The notes under the pieces: model-generated
What the model saw: the letters and a program-made list of their open reading frames with translations, nothing else
The model's database searches: none
What the model was told of the DNA's origin: nothing
DNA from: Kiritimatiellia bacterium
GTDB taxonomy: Bacteria > Verrucomicrobiota > Kiritimatiellia > RFP12 > UBA1067
Assembly: GCA_016296065.1 (NCBI GenBank)
Contig: JAEDKA010000012.1
Span: 12,871 to 76,870 of the forward strand
DNA: 64,000 nt
Reading direction: 5' to 3'
Made by a program: the position numbers and the translations under genes
In this document: piece by piece, positions 27,331-36,265 of the stretch
How the letters are laid out: every line of letters begins with the position of its first letter
Numbering within the stretch: the stretch's first letter is position 1

Positions 27331-27948
27331 TCATTCAGCGACAAGTCCTTCGAAGTCCGACTCGACCTGGTCGTTCGAGACGAAACGGATGGCGTTCCAG
27401 CCGGCGGCGCGCGAACCTTCGACGTTCTTCTCGACGTCGTCGATGAAGCACAGCTCCCCGGCCGGGAGGCCGATGCGCGAGCGGAGGAGATCGTATATCT
27501 CCCTCTGCGGCTTTACCATCCCCTCGTCGCCCGACACGACCATCGCGTCGGCAAGCGCGATGAAATCGGCAAAGGTGCTTCTGAAGTGCTCCGCGGCGAA
27601 GCGCGGCGACATGTTCGTGAGTATGCCGATCTTGAATCCGCGCGCCTTGAGCGAGCGCATCCACTCAAGCGTCCTCTCGTTGCGGTAGCACCAGCTTTCG
27701 TCGTCCGCCTTCATGAACGCCGCGTTCGTCTCGGCGTCCACGGAAAGCCCCGCGTCGCGCCAGATGAGGTCGTAGAGGCCCTCCAGCGTGATCGCGCCGC
27801 TGTCGTAGTCGAGACGGTGGGCGTCGAAGCCCCTCTTGAACACGTCCCAGTCGATCCCCTTTTCCTTCGCAAGCGCAATGACGCGCTGCGGCATCGTCGA
27901 GGTCGTCATCACCCCGCCGAAGTCGAACACAACCGCCGTTATCTTCAT
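27331..27948 (-). CDS. HAD-superfamily hydrolase
   Basis: The 205-residue protein has the HAD motifs: nucleophile and acid in VVFDFGGV (residues 6-13; the second Asp of DxD is replaced by Gly, as in the epoxide-hydrolase/YihX-like subclass), Thr in ILTNMSPR, Lys in MVKPQREIY, and the acidic CFIDDVEKNV. It is probably a sugar-phosphate or nucleotide phosphatase. The ATG at 27948 overlaps the folB stop as ATGA, so it is coupled to folB and could dephosphorylate a pterin precursor, but that is inference. Confidence 0.85.
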   Translation of the reverse strand: MKITAVVFDFGGVMTTSTMPQRVIALAKEKGIDWDVFKRGFDAHRLDYDSGAITLEGLYDLIWRDAGLSVDAETNAAFMKADDESWCYRNERTLEWMRSLKARGFKIGILTNMSPRFAAEHFRSTFADFIALADAMVVSGDEGMVKPQREIYDLLRSRIGLPAGELCFIDDVEKNVEGSRAAGWNAIRFVSNDQVESDFEGLVAE

Positions 27949-28277
27949 AGCACCACCTCCGCTGATTCGAGATGCGGGATCGCCCCGCCTTTTGTGACAG
28001 AAACCTTCGCCGCCTTCACGAGCGGCTCGGCGAGGCACACGTCGCGCACCACCCATGCCGCGCGCTCTATCATGCGGCACTTCGCCGCCGAAAGCGCCGC
28101 GCGTATGCGCTCGGTGAGCGCTGCGTAGTCGACCGTGTCGGACAGTTCGTCCGACTCCGACGCGTCCTCTGGTATGTCGAGCTCGACGTCCACGCGCAGC
28201 GTCTGCAGACGCGTGCGCTCGTCGGGCCTCTCCCCGATGATGCAGTCCACGTCTATTCCGTTCAGCCTGAGCTTCAT
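27945..28277 (-). CDS. folB: Dihydroneopterin aldolase (FolB family)
   Basis: FolB splits dihydroneopterin to hydroxymethyl-dihydropterin in folate synthesis. The 110-residue protein has the expected opening LRLNGIDVDCIIGERPDER, the TVDYAALTERI segment and a C-terminal KGGAIPHLESAEVVL. Length and pattern match the family. The ATG at 28277 has AGGAGG 8 nt upstream. It overlaps the HAD gene by 4 bp. folK, the next pathway step, is at 61446-61865, not adjacent. Confidence 0.85.
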   Translation of the reverse strand: MKLRLNGIDVDCIIGERPDERTRLQTLRVDVELDIPEDASESDELSDTVDYAALTERIRAALSAAKCRMIERAAWVVRDVCLAEPLVKAAKVSVTKGGAIPHLESAEVVL

Positions 28278-28304
28278 TCCCTTTCCTCCTTTCGCTGCGC
28301 GACG

Positions 28305-30563
28305 TCAGTCGAGGACGCCCTTGGACGGCGGCTCGGAGTCGTCCCACCACGAGCCCTTCGTGCCGGAGACGCGCGCGATCGGCTTCGTCGTGAGCTGCTT
28401 GCCCCTCGTCGTGGCGGAGCGGATCGGCACGACCTCCTGCTTCTCGACCTTGCCCGTCTCGCGGTTCACGCGGTCGACGAGCTCAAGCGGCAGGAAGTGC
28501 TGCTGGTGTATCTTCTGCCCCTTCGCCGGCTTGAACTTGACGTACAGCGTCTCCGGGCAGCCCTTCTGCAGGAGCAGTATCTTCGACTTCGGCTTCTCCG
28601 GGGCGAGGAAGTAGTCCTTGTTGCGGATGAGCCCGCCGAAGCGGAAGCGCTTGATGTAGCTGAAGCCGTACGCGCCCTCCTCGTACACGCACGTGAAGTC
28701 GAGCGTGTCGCGGTCCTTCTCCTGGTTGTAGCGCATGACGGCGAGAAGGTCCTTGTCCACGAATATCTTGTCCTCGGGCTGCACCTTGCGGAAACGTCCC
28801 GTCTTCCACACGAGGATGAGCTCGTCCAGCGAGGAGCACTTGAAGAGCTCGTCGCCGTTCCTCAGCCCGGATCCGACGTAGTTGTTCTCCTTGTCCCACT
28901 TGATCGTGAGCTCGCTCGCCGTGATCGCGCGAACGTCGACCTCCTTGAACGCGCCGGACTCGATCTTGGTGCAGCGCGGATAGTTCTTCGCGTACTGCCT
29001 GACGAGCCCCTTGAGGTACTTCACGACGAACGCGCGCAGATGGACGAGGTTGTCCTTCACCTGCGCCTCCTCCTTGAGGATGCCCTCGATCTCCTCGCGG
29101 TTCTTGTTGATGTCGAACTGCGAGATGCGGCGGATCTGCAGCTTGAGGAGCCGCTCGATGTCGTCGTCCGTTATCTCCTTGCGCCTGAGCTCCTTCATGT
29201 GCGGGACAAATCCTGTGCGGACCGCGTTTCGCACTCCCTCCATCGTCTTCTCCTCCTCGATGCGCTTGTAGATGCGCTCCTCGATGAAGATGCGGTCCAG
29301 CGTGCGGGCGTGGAAGAGGTCGTCCAGCTCGCCGAGGCGAATCTCCTGCTCGCGCTTCGTGAGCTCCATCAGGCGCTCGACGTTCTTCTTCAGGATGTCC
29401 GTCACGCTCATGAGGCGCGGACGGCCCTGGTCGAGGACGATCGGACGCGACGAGAGCGACTTCTCGCAGTTCGTGAAAGCGTAGAGCGCGACGATCGCCT
29501 TCTCCTGGCTCTCGCCCGCTTGGAGCTCGAGCTCGATCTTCACCGTGTCGCTCGTGAGGTCGTGCAGCTTGCGGACGGGCACCTTCTTCTTCTTGATCGC
29601 CTCCTCGATCGACTCGGCGATGGAGTCCGTCGTCTCGCCCCACGGAAGCTCCGTTATGACGAGCTTGTTCTTGTCCTCCTTCTCGATCTTCGCGCGCACC
29701 TTGACCTTGCCGAGTCCGTCCTGGTACTCGCTCACGTCCATCACGCCGCCGAGCTGGAAGTCGGGGTAGAGCTGGAACGGCTTCTTCTGGATGAGCGCGA
29801 TCTCCGCCTCGAGGAGCTCGATGAAGTTGTGCGGAAGAATCGCCGTGGAGAGTCCGACCGCGATGCCGTCCGCGCCCATCATGAGGAGCAGCGGAATCTT
29901 CGCCGGCAGATACACCGGCTCCTCCTTGCGTCCGTCGTAGTTCGGGACGTAGGTTGTGGTCTTGCGGTTGAACACCTCGTTCTTCGCGAGCTCGGTTAGT
30001 CGGCACTCAATGTACCTGACGGCCGCGTGCGGCATTCCCGTGAGGAGCGAGCCGAAGTTTCCCTGTCCGTCGATGAGGTATCCCTTGCCCTTGCCCCAGA
30101 GCTTGTTCGCGAGGACGACGATCGCGTCGCCGATCGACGCGTCGCCGTGCGGATGGTACTGCATCGTCTGGCCGACGATGTTCGCGACCTTGGTGTAGCG
30201 TCCGTCGTCCTGCTCGTACAGCGCGTGCATGATGCGCCGCTGCACGGGCTTGAGCCCGTCCTCCACGGCCGGTATCGCGCGCGAGCAGATAACGTACGCC
30301 GAGTACTGGCGGAAGTTGAAGTCGTAGAGGTCGCGCATCGGTCCGTGCCCGGTTAGCCCGGGCTTCGGCATCACTGGTTCGGCCGGATTCTCGCCCTTCG
30401 CCTTCTTCTCCTTCGCCGCGGGAGCGGATTCCTCCGGCTGCGCCTCCTCGGCGCCCTTCGCCTCCTCCGCGCTCTCGTCGCCCTTCTTCGCCGGTGCGGC
30501 CGCGAACAGGTCGAGGTTGTCGAACAGGCTGGGGGGCAGGTTGTCTTTGTCTTTCTTTGCCAT
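28305..30563 (-). CDS. parC: DNA gyrase/topoisomerase IV subunit A
   Basis: The 752-residue protein is the DNA-breaking subunit of a type IIA topoisomerase. After an acidic and Lys-rich N-terminal extension (about residues 1-70), the winged-helix and tower region has SRAIPAVEDGLKPVQRRI and MQYHPHGDASIGDAIV, with the active-site Tyr in AAVRYIE near residue 180 and GIAVGLSTAILPHN. The C-terminal part is a shortened beta-propeller without the GyrA-box (QRRGGKG), which favours ParC over GyrA. The B subunit is not in the window. It starts at the ATG at 30563. Confidence 0.85.
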   Translation of the reverse strand: MAKKDKDNLPPSLFDNLDLFAAAPAKKGDESAEEAKGAEEAQPEESAPAAKEKKAKGENPAEPVMPKPGLTGHGPMRDLYDFNFRQYSAYVICSRAIPAVEDGLKPVQRRIMHALYEQDDGRYTKVANIVGQTMQYHPHGDASIGDAIVVLANKLWGKGKGYLIDGQGNFGSLLTGMPHAAVRYIECRLTELAKNEVFNRKTTTYVPNYDGRKEEPVYLPAKIPLLLMMGADGIAVGLSTAILPHNFIELLEAEIALIQKKPFQLYPDFQLGGVMDVSEYQDGLGKVKVRAKIEKEDKNKLVITELPWGETTDSIAESIEEAIKKKKVPVRKLHDLTSDTVKIELELQAGESQEKAIVALYAFTNCEKSLSSRPIVLDQGRPRLMSVTDILKKNVERLMELTKREQEIRLGELDDLFHARTLDRIFIEERIYKRIEEEKTMEGVRNAVRTGFVPHMKELRRKEITDDDIERLLKLQIRRISQFDINKNREEIEGILKEEAQVKDNLVHLRAFVVKYLKGLVRQYAKNYPRCTKIESGAFKEVDVRAITASELTIKWDKENNYVGSGLRNGDELFKCSSLDELILVWKTGRFRKVQPEDKIFVDKDLLAVMRYNQEKDRDTLDFTCVYEEGAYGFSYIKRFRFGGLIRNKDYFLAPEKPKSKILLLQKGCPETLYVKFKPAKGQKIHQQHFLPLELVDRVNRETGKVEKQEVVPIRSATTRGKQLTTKPIARVSGTKGSWWDDSEPPSKGVLD

Positions 30564-30592
30564 CTTGTGTCTTGGTTCTTTTTCGGTTTAAA

Positions 30593-30963
30593 TCAGCTCT
30601 TGAATTCGATCTTCCTGACCATCTGGCGGAAGAACTCCCTGCTCCAGATGTCGAGTTCGGAAGTGTCCATGACATACTGCACGACGTCGGCCTTTGCGTT
30701 GTCGAAGTCGAGCGCGTCTATCTTTGCGTCAAATGCGGCGATCACCTTTTCGGGCGTGGAGACGTCCGCTCCCGGCAAGCGCGATCTGCTGCATGACCTC
30801 GTCCGCGGCATTCCGTTCCTCTGCGGCATTCTTCTGCCTGAACTCGGCAACCATAACGTCAGAAGTAGTCATCGAAACATCCTTGCAGTGACAGCGCGGA
30901 GTCGACGGAACCCCATGGAACTTCTCCAACGCCTCTATTGGCAATCGACGCACGCTTAGTCAT
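30593..30963 (-). pseudogene. Remnant of an AbiEii-type nucleotidyltransferase toxin gene
   Basis: Two out-of-frame pieces read as the ends of one AbiEii/DUF1814-like protein. A short frame starting at the ATG at 30872 (AAGGA upstream) contains DEVMQQIALAG, like the family N-terminus. A frame ending at 30593 contains KADVVQYVMDTSELDIWSREFF, cited here as two overlapping parts (KADVVQYVMD and ELDIWSREFF), which resembles its C-terminus. The GGTALR and catalytic RxSxDxD core (about 200 residues) is missing. A promoter-like sequence still lies upstream. I infer internal deletion plus frameshift; the family assignment rests on remembered consensus and is moderate. Confidence 0.45.
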
Positions 30964-30985
30964 TTTTTTGTTATCAAACGCGCAT

Positions 30986-31014
30986 AGATTACCAAAAACA
31001 GCCCTTCAAGTCAA
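30986..31014 (-). promoter_or_regulatory. Promoter facing the AbiEii-like remnant
   Basis: On the minus strand TTGACT (31014-31009), 17 bp, then TAATCT (30991-30986) preceded by TTTTTGG. It is divergent from the plus-strand promoter at 31104-31133. Confidence 0.5.
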
Positions 31015-31103
31015 CCGCGACACCGCAACATCACGGTTGGCGAGGTGGGGTTGCTAGACAAACTTGACGGTTCTGGTGCCGCTCCGCCGAGCGCGCGGAG
31101 CAC

Positions 31104-31133
31104 TTGCGCGGATGGGCTGTATTTTAGTATACT
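31104..31133 (+). promoter_or_regulatory. Plus-strand promoter of the orphan gene
   Basis: TTGCGC (31104-31109), an 18-bp spacer and TATACT (31128-31133) precede the only plus-strand gene. The leader to the first ATG at 31164 is about 23 nt. Confidence 0.45.
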
Positions 31134-31163
31134 TTCCTCAAATCGATACATGATGAACCATTG

Positions 31164-32531
31164 ATGCCACAGATGTACAATACACCGATTTCTGACGAGG
31201 AGAAGTCCGCTGCCGCGACGCTGTCGGACATGGAGATATTCATATTCCCGGATCTGATGTACTCCCTTGTGCTGGCTAACGTCCTCTCTCCGCGACTTTG
31301 GCGCTGGCGCGACCTCGAGTGGTTCGATGGCATCCGCGAGATGCGTCCCAAGAAGCGCCTCCAGCGCCTGCGGCAGCACATCATGGACAACTACACCTTC
31401 AACCTCGACCTCGAGACATGGGGCCTCACCAACCAGGCGCGCGAGCTAAAGCGCTTTGCCCCATTCCTCGATCCCGAGGAGATAGCGGCGTCGAACGCGC
31501 TCTTCGGCTACCACGGAGACGCATACTACTACGACATCGACATCCGACGCCATTTCGGACTCGACAAGTACTCATCGGACGTCATCCCCTACTGGAAGAC
31601 CGAGACCGTCGAGGCGATGGACGCCTTCCGCCGCAAGGACGGCCACGCCGTGGGCGCGGGCGAGTGCGTCTCGCTCGCCGGACTCTACGCCGCCGCCGCG
31701 TTCGTTGTATGCGGGCTCCCGCTCGAGTCCATCTACCTCATGGCGACGCCGCTGCACTCGCAGAACTTCATCGACGTCGACACCGGCATCCTCACAAACA
31801 ACCGCCGTCTCGTGACACGCGCCATGTGGTCCAACGGGACGGTAATCTCGCAGCAGGCACGCCGTGCGCTGGAGCACGAGCGAGTCACCATCGTCTCGCA
31901 CGCCACGGGATACATACACCTCCTCTATCCACAAGCCACGATCGCACCCTCCGCCTACGCGCATTTCGCCGAGAGGCTGGACTCCTTCCTCACCCCGCCG
32001 GAAGACGCCGCCGACAGGCGTCTAGTTGTTCCGCGCCTGCCGGACGCTTCACGCGTCGCGTTCGGAAACGGAGATGAGCCTCTCGCCCTCACACCCGACA
32101 TGGACTACGCCGCTGTCTCCGCGCGGTTGCGCACCATTCGGGACACAAACCGCGCGGCGGCGCTCGCGCCGTACGCGGGGCACGAACTGGGCGAGACGGA
32201 GCCTGCGCCGTTCGTCAAGGCCGCCCTCGAGCGCAGCCCCGTCTCTAAAGCCGCTCTGGGCTCGGTGGACTCGAACACCGTCATCTCGCGCATCGCGGCT
32301 CTTGGAGACGAATCGATATACGACGGGACATCCCGGCTAGCGCAGCCGGACGAGGTGTGGAACTTCGGAACAGGCGATGGACTGGAAAAGTGCCTTCTCG
32401 CCGCCAACATACTCGGCGGTACGGAGATACGCGTCGGCGGCAATTGCGCCGCACTCATGGACGGCGAACGCGCCGTCTGCTCGTTCCCGAGCGCCAAGAC
32501 GCCGCGCGTGGCGACTTGGACACTGGGATGA
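31164..32531 (+). CDS. Orphan protein of unknown function, possibly transglutaminase-like
   Basis: I do not recognise this 455-residue protein. It has no signal peptide or membrane segment. Around residues 160-210 it has GECVSLAGLYAAAAF with Cys168, then HSQNFIDVD with His198 and Asp204, in order and spacing that recall the Cys-His-Asp triad of transglutaminase-like folds; this is a weak pattern match. The C-terminal 70 residues (VWNFGTGDGLEKCLLAANI) may form a separate beta domain. It is the only convincing plus-strand gene in 64 kb, lies next to a decayed AbiEii-like gene, and faces the TolC-like gene tail to tail with a 14-bp gap. Acquisition by transfer is possible. Confidence 0.65.
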   Translation: MPQMYNTPISDEEKSAAATLSDMEIFIFPDLMYSLVLANVLSPRLWRWRDLEWFDGIREMRPKKRLQRLRQHIMDNYTFNLDLETWGLTNQARELKRFAPFLDPEEIAASNALFGYHGDAYYYDIDIRRHFGLDKYSSDVIPYWKTETVEAMDAFRRKDGHAVGAGECVSLAGLYAAAAFVVCGLPLESIYLMATPLHSQNFIDVDTGILTNNRRLVTRAMWSNGTVISQQARRALEHERVTIVSHATGYIHLLYPQATIAPSAYAHFAERLDSFLTPPEDAADRRLVVPRLPDASRVAFGNGDEPLALTPDMDYAAVSARLRTIRDTNRAAALAPYAGHELGETEPAPFVKAALERSPVSKAALGSVDSNTVISRIAALGDESIYDGTSRLAQPDEVWNFGTGDGLEKCLLAANILGGTEIRVGGNCAALMDGERAVCSFPSAKTPRVATWTLG

Positions 32532-32545
32532 GGAATGGTCTGCCG

Positions 32546-34438
32546 TCAGCTTCCGCCCCCGGGCTTCGGCAGTATGCCGAGCGCGACGAGGTCGGCCTCC
32601 TGCCATGTGCCGTTAACCGAGACGTTCAAAAGCCCCAAGTCGCGCTGCAGCGCGAGCTCCTGGTTTTTGTAGCTGATCATCGCGGAGTAGAGCGAGTTCT
32701 TCGCGGAGACGAGCGAGTCCTGCGCCTCGAGCATGACCGTCATGTCCGCGCGCCCGGCCTGGAGGAGTATCTCCTGGTTGCGGACGCGGCGCTCGGCGAG
32801 GTTCATCGCTATGAACTGGATCTGGAGATTGTCCTTCGTCTGGCTCATCGAGCGCATGTCGGAGCGGATCGTCTCCTTGAGCGCGTCCTCCTCCCTCTGG
32901 TACGCCCTGACCGCGCTCTCCACGTTTATGAGCGCGCTCCTGTAGGCGTTGCGCTCGCTGCGGCGCTCTATCGGGAGGTCGACGGTGAGGAGCGGGTTCG
33001 CCTGCCACTCCCTCGGATGCAGCTCGCCGTGCCTCACTCCCTCGCGGCGCGACTTGGGGCCGACGGTGTCCGCGAAATTGGAGACGCCCGTCCCAAGCGT
33101 CACCTCCGCGCGCAGCGCGTCCTCCGCGACGAGGAGCTTCCTCTGCGCGTCCTCGAGGCGGTCGCGCGACGAGACGAAGTCGAGCCTGTTGGAGAACGCG
33201 ATAGCGATCGCTATGTCGGTGCGGCGCTTCAAGTCTCCGTCGTCGACGGAATCGGGCGGATCGAGCACGATCTTCCCCGGGTCGTCCCCGCCCATGTCGT
33301 AGGGACCGAGCTCCAGCTCCGCGAAGCGCCCAACGTGCTTCTCCAGCTCCGCGAGGTCGCTTTCGCGCGGCTCGATGCGCGCGTCCGGTGGAAGCCCGAG
33401 CGTCATCTTGAAGGAGTCCTTCGTCGACTCGTAGCTCTGGCAGGAGGCGATCCAGCGGGCCTTAGAGGAGAGCTCACTCTGGTGCGCCTGCTCGAACTGC
33501 GACTGCGACATGCGGCTCGCCTCGGCCATGCGGTACGAGCGGCGTGTGGAGCGTATCACGCGGCGGAACGCCTCGTCCTGGTTCTGCTGCTGGCGCTTCG
33601 CGAGGACGAGCGCGAGATACGCGGACTCTATCTGGCAGATGAACGAGCGCTTGTACTGCTCGAACGAGCGCACCTGGTAGATGAACGAGCGCTGCGCCTG
33701 CGTGAGCGGCTCGGTGTTCACGAGCTCGCCCGAGCCCCTGAGGAGCGGAATCGATATGCTGAGGTCCGCGGAGGAGCCCCACGCCGTCTTCCTGTCGCCC
33801 GTGAGCATTCCCGCGACGTTCGCCATTATCGACCCCGTCACGCGCACGCCGTTGCGGAACTTGCGGTTGAAGCCGAAGCGCCCCGTCTCGTTGTGCGTGA
33901 CGGCGTGGTTCACGACGGCGTCTTCCTCCTTCGGGTCGCGGTATACGGACGACGCGGCGGAGAGGGTTCCGTTGAAGATGGTGCGGAACGTGTCGTCCGC
34001 AAGGTCGAGTGCAAGCGCCGCCTGGAAAAGCGACTCCTTCTGCGACTTGTAGTCCGCGCTGTTGTAGGCGGCGATCCTCACGGCGTCGACGAGCCCGATC
34101 TCCAGCGCGTTCGTCCCGCCCTGCCACACCGAGAGCGACGCGTCCTCCCCGCCCTCGAGCAGCCTGTCTCCGGCGCGCCAGTAGAGGTTCGTCGGGACGT
34201 CGCGGATTCCGAACGACGCGGGGTCGTTCGCGTAGAGGTTCTGGTCGATCATGAGGCGCCGGCGCAGCGTGTCCGCCGGAGTCTCGATCTCGATCTTCTC
34301 GGTGCGCCCGACGGCCTTCTCCTGATACTCCGAGAGGTACGCCTCCCCCGTCTCGTCCGCCTCGCGGCGGTAGTCCGAGGCGCTCCTGCACGAGGCGAGG
34401 AGGAGGGCTGCCGCGGCGATCGGAAGGAGGCGGCGCAT
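32546..34438 (-). CDS. TolC-family outer-membrane efflux lipoprotein
   Basis: The 630-residue protein begins MRRLLPIAAAALLLASC, with a lipobox ending at Cys17, so it is a lipid-anchored member of the TolC/OEP family. Two long alpha-helical repeats with heptad-like patterns (about residues 150-330 and 420-600) and beta-strand segments support this. It is longer than the usual 450-500 residues because of an N-terminal extension after the lipobox and an insert in the middle. The ATG at 34438 overlaps the pyrB stop as TGATG. No adaptor or pump gene is adjacent, so its export partner is unknown. Confidence 0.8.
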   Translation of the reverse strand: MRRLLPIAAAALLLASCRSASDYRREADETGEAYLSEYQEKAVGRTEKIEIETPADTLRRRLMIDQNLYANDPASFGIRDVPTNLYWRAGDRLLEGGEDASLSVWQGGTNALEIGLVDAVRIAAYNSADYKSQKESLFQAALALDLADDTFRTIFNGTLSAASSVYRDPKEEDAVVNHAVTHNETGRFGFNRKFRNGVRVTGSIMANVAGMLTGDRKTAWGSSADLSISIPLLRGSGELVNTEPLTQAQRSFIYQVRSFEQYKRSFICQIESAYLALVLAKRQQQNQDEAFRRVIRSTRRSYRMAEASRMSQSQFEQAHQSELSSKARWIASCQSYESTKDSFKMTLGLPPDARIEPRESDLAELEKHVGRFAELELGPYDMGGDDPGKIVLDPPDSVDDGDLKRRTDIAIAIAFSNRLDFVSSRDRLEDAQRKLLVAEDALRAEVTLGTGVSNFADTVGPKSRREGVRHGELHPREWQANPLLTVDLPIERRSERNAYRSALINVESAVRAYQREEDALKETIRSDMRSMSQTKDNLQIQFIAMNLAERRVRNQEILLQAGRADMTVMLEAQDSLVSAKNSLYSAMISYKNQELALQRDLGLLNVSVNGTWQEADLVALGILPKPGGGS

Positions 34439-35514
34439 CAGTACCCGCACTCCATCACTGTCTTCTCGAAGCCGAACGTGCCCGCGATGAGCGCGGCGCG
34501 TATCCACATTCCGTTCCTCATCTGGCGCCAGTACATCGCGCGCGGATCGTGGTCGCAGCAGGTGGCGATCTCGTCGCGGCGGGGGAGCGGATGCATGATG
34601 ATGCCGTCCTTGGGAAGGAGCTTCAGCTCCTCCGCGCCGAACTTGAAGCGCGAGGTGTCGATCTTCGCCGAGGCGCCCTTGGAGGAGTCCCACTCGTCCT
34701 GGATGCGCGTCATGTACACCGCGTCGGCGGTCTTCACCGCGCCGCGGAGATCGTCCGTCACCTCGAAGTCGATGCCCTTCTTCGCGAGGATCATCACCAC
34801 GTCCGCCGGAACCTGCAGCTCCTGCGGCGCGACGAACACCTGCCGGACGTCGCGGAAGTTGGTGAGGAGGTAGGAGAGCGAGCGGACGGTGCGCCCGCGC
34901 ATCAAGTCGCCGCAGAACACCACGGTGCGTCCGTCGAGCCCGCCCTTCTCCTCGAACGACCTCACGAGCGTGTAGATGTCGAGGAGCGCCTGGGTCGGAT
35001 GCTGGTCCTTGCCCGAGCCCGCGTTGAGGATCGGGATCGGACGCGACGAGTTGGAGAGCTCCCACGCCATCTTCTCCGCAAGCCCCTGCTCGGGCGAGCG
35101 CATGATGATCATGTCGAAGTACGAGGAGAATGTGCGGATCGAGTCCTCGTGGCTCTCGCCCTTGAACTCGGACGACGTCGCGGCGTCACGCACCGAGCCG
35201 GTCGTGAGGCCCATTATCTGGCAGGCGGCGAGGTGCGAGAGGAACGTGCGCGAGCTCGGCTGCGAGAAGTAGAGCATCGCCCTCTTGTGGGCGAGCACGC
35301 TCTTGAGGTACAGCGCGCCCTCCTTCGACTTGTTTATGAAGCGTATCCTGTTCGCGAGCGCGCAGAGGCGCTCGAGCGTCGCGCGGTCGAACTGCTGCGC
35401 GAAAAGCGTGTGGTAGGGCATTCCGTCGCCCTCGGTGCGCTCAAGGTACGCGCGCTTCGCCTCAAGAGGCAGCGCGTGGAAGTCCTCCCATCCTATTTCT
35501 GTAAGTCTGGCCAT
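34438..35514 (-). CDS. pyrB: Aspartate carbamoyltransferase catalytic chain (or close carbamoyltransferase)
   Basis: The 358-residue enzyme would make carbamoyl aspartate in pyrimidine synthesis. The carbamoyl-phosphate site reads SQPSSRTFLSH near residue 83 (usually FxxxSTRT), followed by the KGES-type loop segment FKGESHEDS, HPTQALLD near residue 165 and HPLPRRDEI near residue 310. Insertions make it longer than the about 310-residue norm and it resembles the longer PyrB forms. Start is the ATG at 35514, with a promoter at 35541-35546. No pyrI is adjacent. Confidence 0.85.
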   Translation of the reverse strand: MARLTEIGWEDFHALPLEAKRAYLERTEGDGMPYHTLFAQQFDRATLERLCALANRIRFINKSKEGALYLKSVLAHKRAMLYFSQPSSRTFLSHLAACQIMGLTTGSVRDAATSSEFKGESHEDSIRTFSSYFDMIIMRSPEQGLAEKMAWELSNSSRPIPILNAGSGKDQHPTQALLDIYTLVRSFEEKGGLDGRTVVFCGDLMRGRTVRSLSYLLTNFRDVRQVFVAPQELQVPADVVMILAKKGIDFEVTDDLRGAVKTADAVYMTRIQDEWDSSKGASAKIDTSRFKFGAEELKLLPKDGIIMHPLPRRDEIATCCDHDPRAMYWRQMRNGMWIRAALIAGTFGFEKTVMECGY

Positions 35515-35540
35515 GGAAACTCTCTTGCGAATTTTTGAAT

Positions 35541-35546
35541 ATTATA
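35541..35546 (-). promoter_or_regulatory. -10 box of pyrB
   Basis: TATAAT on the minus strand after TTTTTTGC, about 26 nt upstream of the pyrB ATG. No clear -35 or attenuator is visible. Confidence 0.55.
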
Positions 35547-35571
35547 GCAAAAAACCACGCGGCGCGGCGCG

Positions 35572-36264
35572 TCAGAAGCGGATGGTGAACACGTTCTTCC
35601 TCCATGTGAGCAGCCCCCTGTCGCGCAGCTGTCCGATCGCGCGCGACAGCGCCGGACGCGTCACGCCGAAGTACTCCGCCATCCGCTCGCGGTCGAACGG
35701 AACGGTGACGCGCCCCGTACGCCCCGTCTCGTTGTCGAGTATCGCGAGGTACGCCTTGATGCGCGCCTCTATCGTCGACGCATCCATGACCGTGAGCTTG
35801 CGCCACATGCGGAACATCTCGCGCGAGAGAATCTTCATAGAGTTCACCGCAAGCCGCGCCACGGAGGCGTCCGCCTTCTGGGCGAGGTTCCGCGCGGCGG
35901 ACATGCTGAGCGAGATGACTACGCTGTCCTCCTCCGCAACGACGGTCCCCGGCCAGCACGCGACCTCGGGAACGCTGTGCATCCAGAGCCCGAGCACCTC
36001 CCCTGGCCCGATCTCGCGCACAAGCACCTGCCTGTTGGCGGACGTCTCCTCGTAGACATGCAATTTCCCCGTCACGACGGCGTACATGCGCGTCGCCTCC
36101 AGCCCCGCGTGGACGAGCGTCTCGCCCCTGCGGAACGTCTTCTTGACGCCGTTCATGAGGTAGACGAGATTCTCGACTTCGGCGTCGTCCATGCCGGAGA
36201 ACAGGTCCGTCCTCTTCGCAAGCTCGACAATCCCGAGCGCCGCGGCTCCCCTCTCCCCTGCCAT
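35572..36264 (-). CDS. Crp/Fnr-family transcription regulator
   Basis: The 230-residue protein has an N-terminal cyclic-nucleotide-binding-like beta-roll (FRRGETLVHAG, GEVLGLWMH) and a C-terminal winged helix (MAEYFGVTRPALSRAIGQL near residue 200), typical of Crp/Fnr regulators. The Arg and Ser residues that bind cAMP in Crp are not clearly conserved, and no N-terminal Fe-S cysteines are present, so the ligand is unknown. It starts 1 nt after the stop of the U32-like gene. A second Crp/Fnr gene is at 53281-53949. Confidence 0.88.
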   Translation of the reverse strand: MAGERGAAALGIVELAKRTDLFSGMDDAEVENLVYLMNGVKKTFRRGETLVHAGLEATRMYAVVTGKLHVYEETSANRQVLVREIGPGEVLGLWMHSVPEVACWPGTVVAEEDSVVISLSMSAARNLAQKADASVARLAVNSMKILSREMFRMWRKLTVMDASTIEARIKAYLAILDNETGRTGRVTVPFDRERMAEYFGVTRPALSRAIGQLRDRGLLTWRKNVFTIRF

Positions 36265-36265
36265 C

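Noticed and set aside
27972..29999. 675-codon plus-strand open frame
   Set aside because: It is antisense to the topoisomerase subunit and folB; the composition is almost only Leu, Arg, Glu and Val.
32357..34873. 838-codon plus-strand open frame
   Set aside because: It is antisense to the TolC-like and pyrB genes and starts within the orphan gene.
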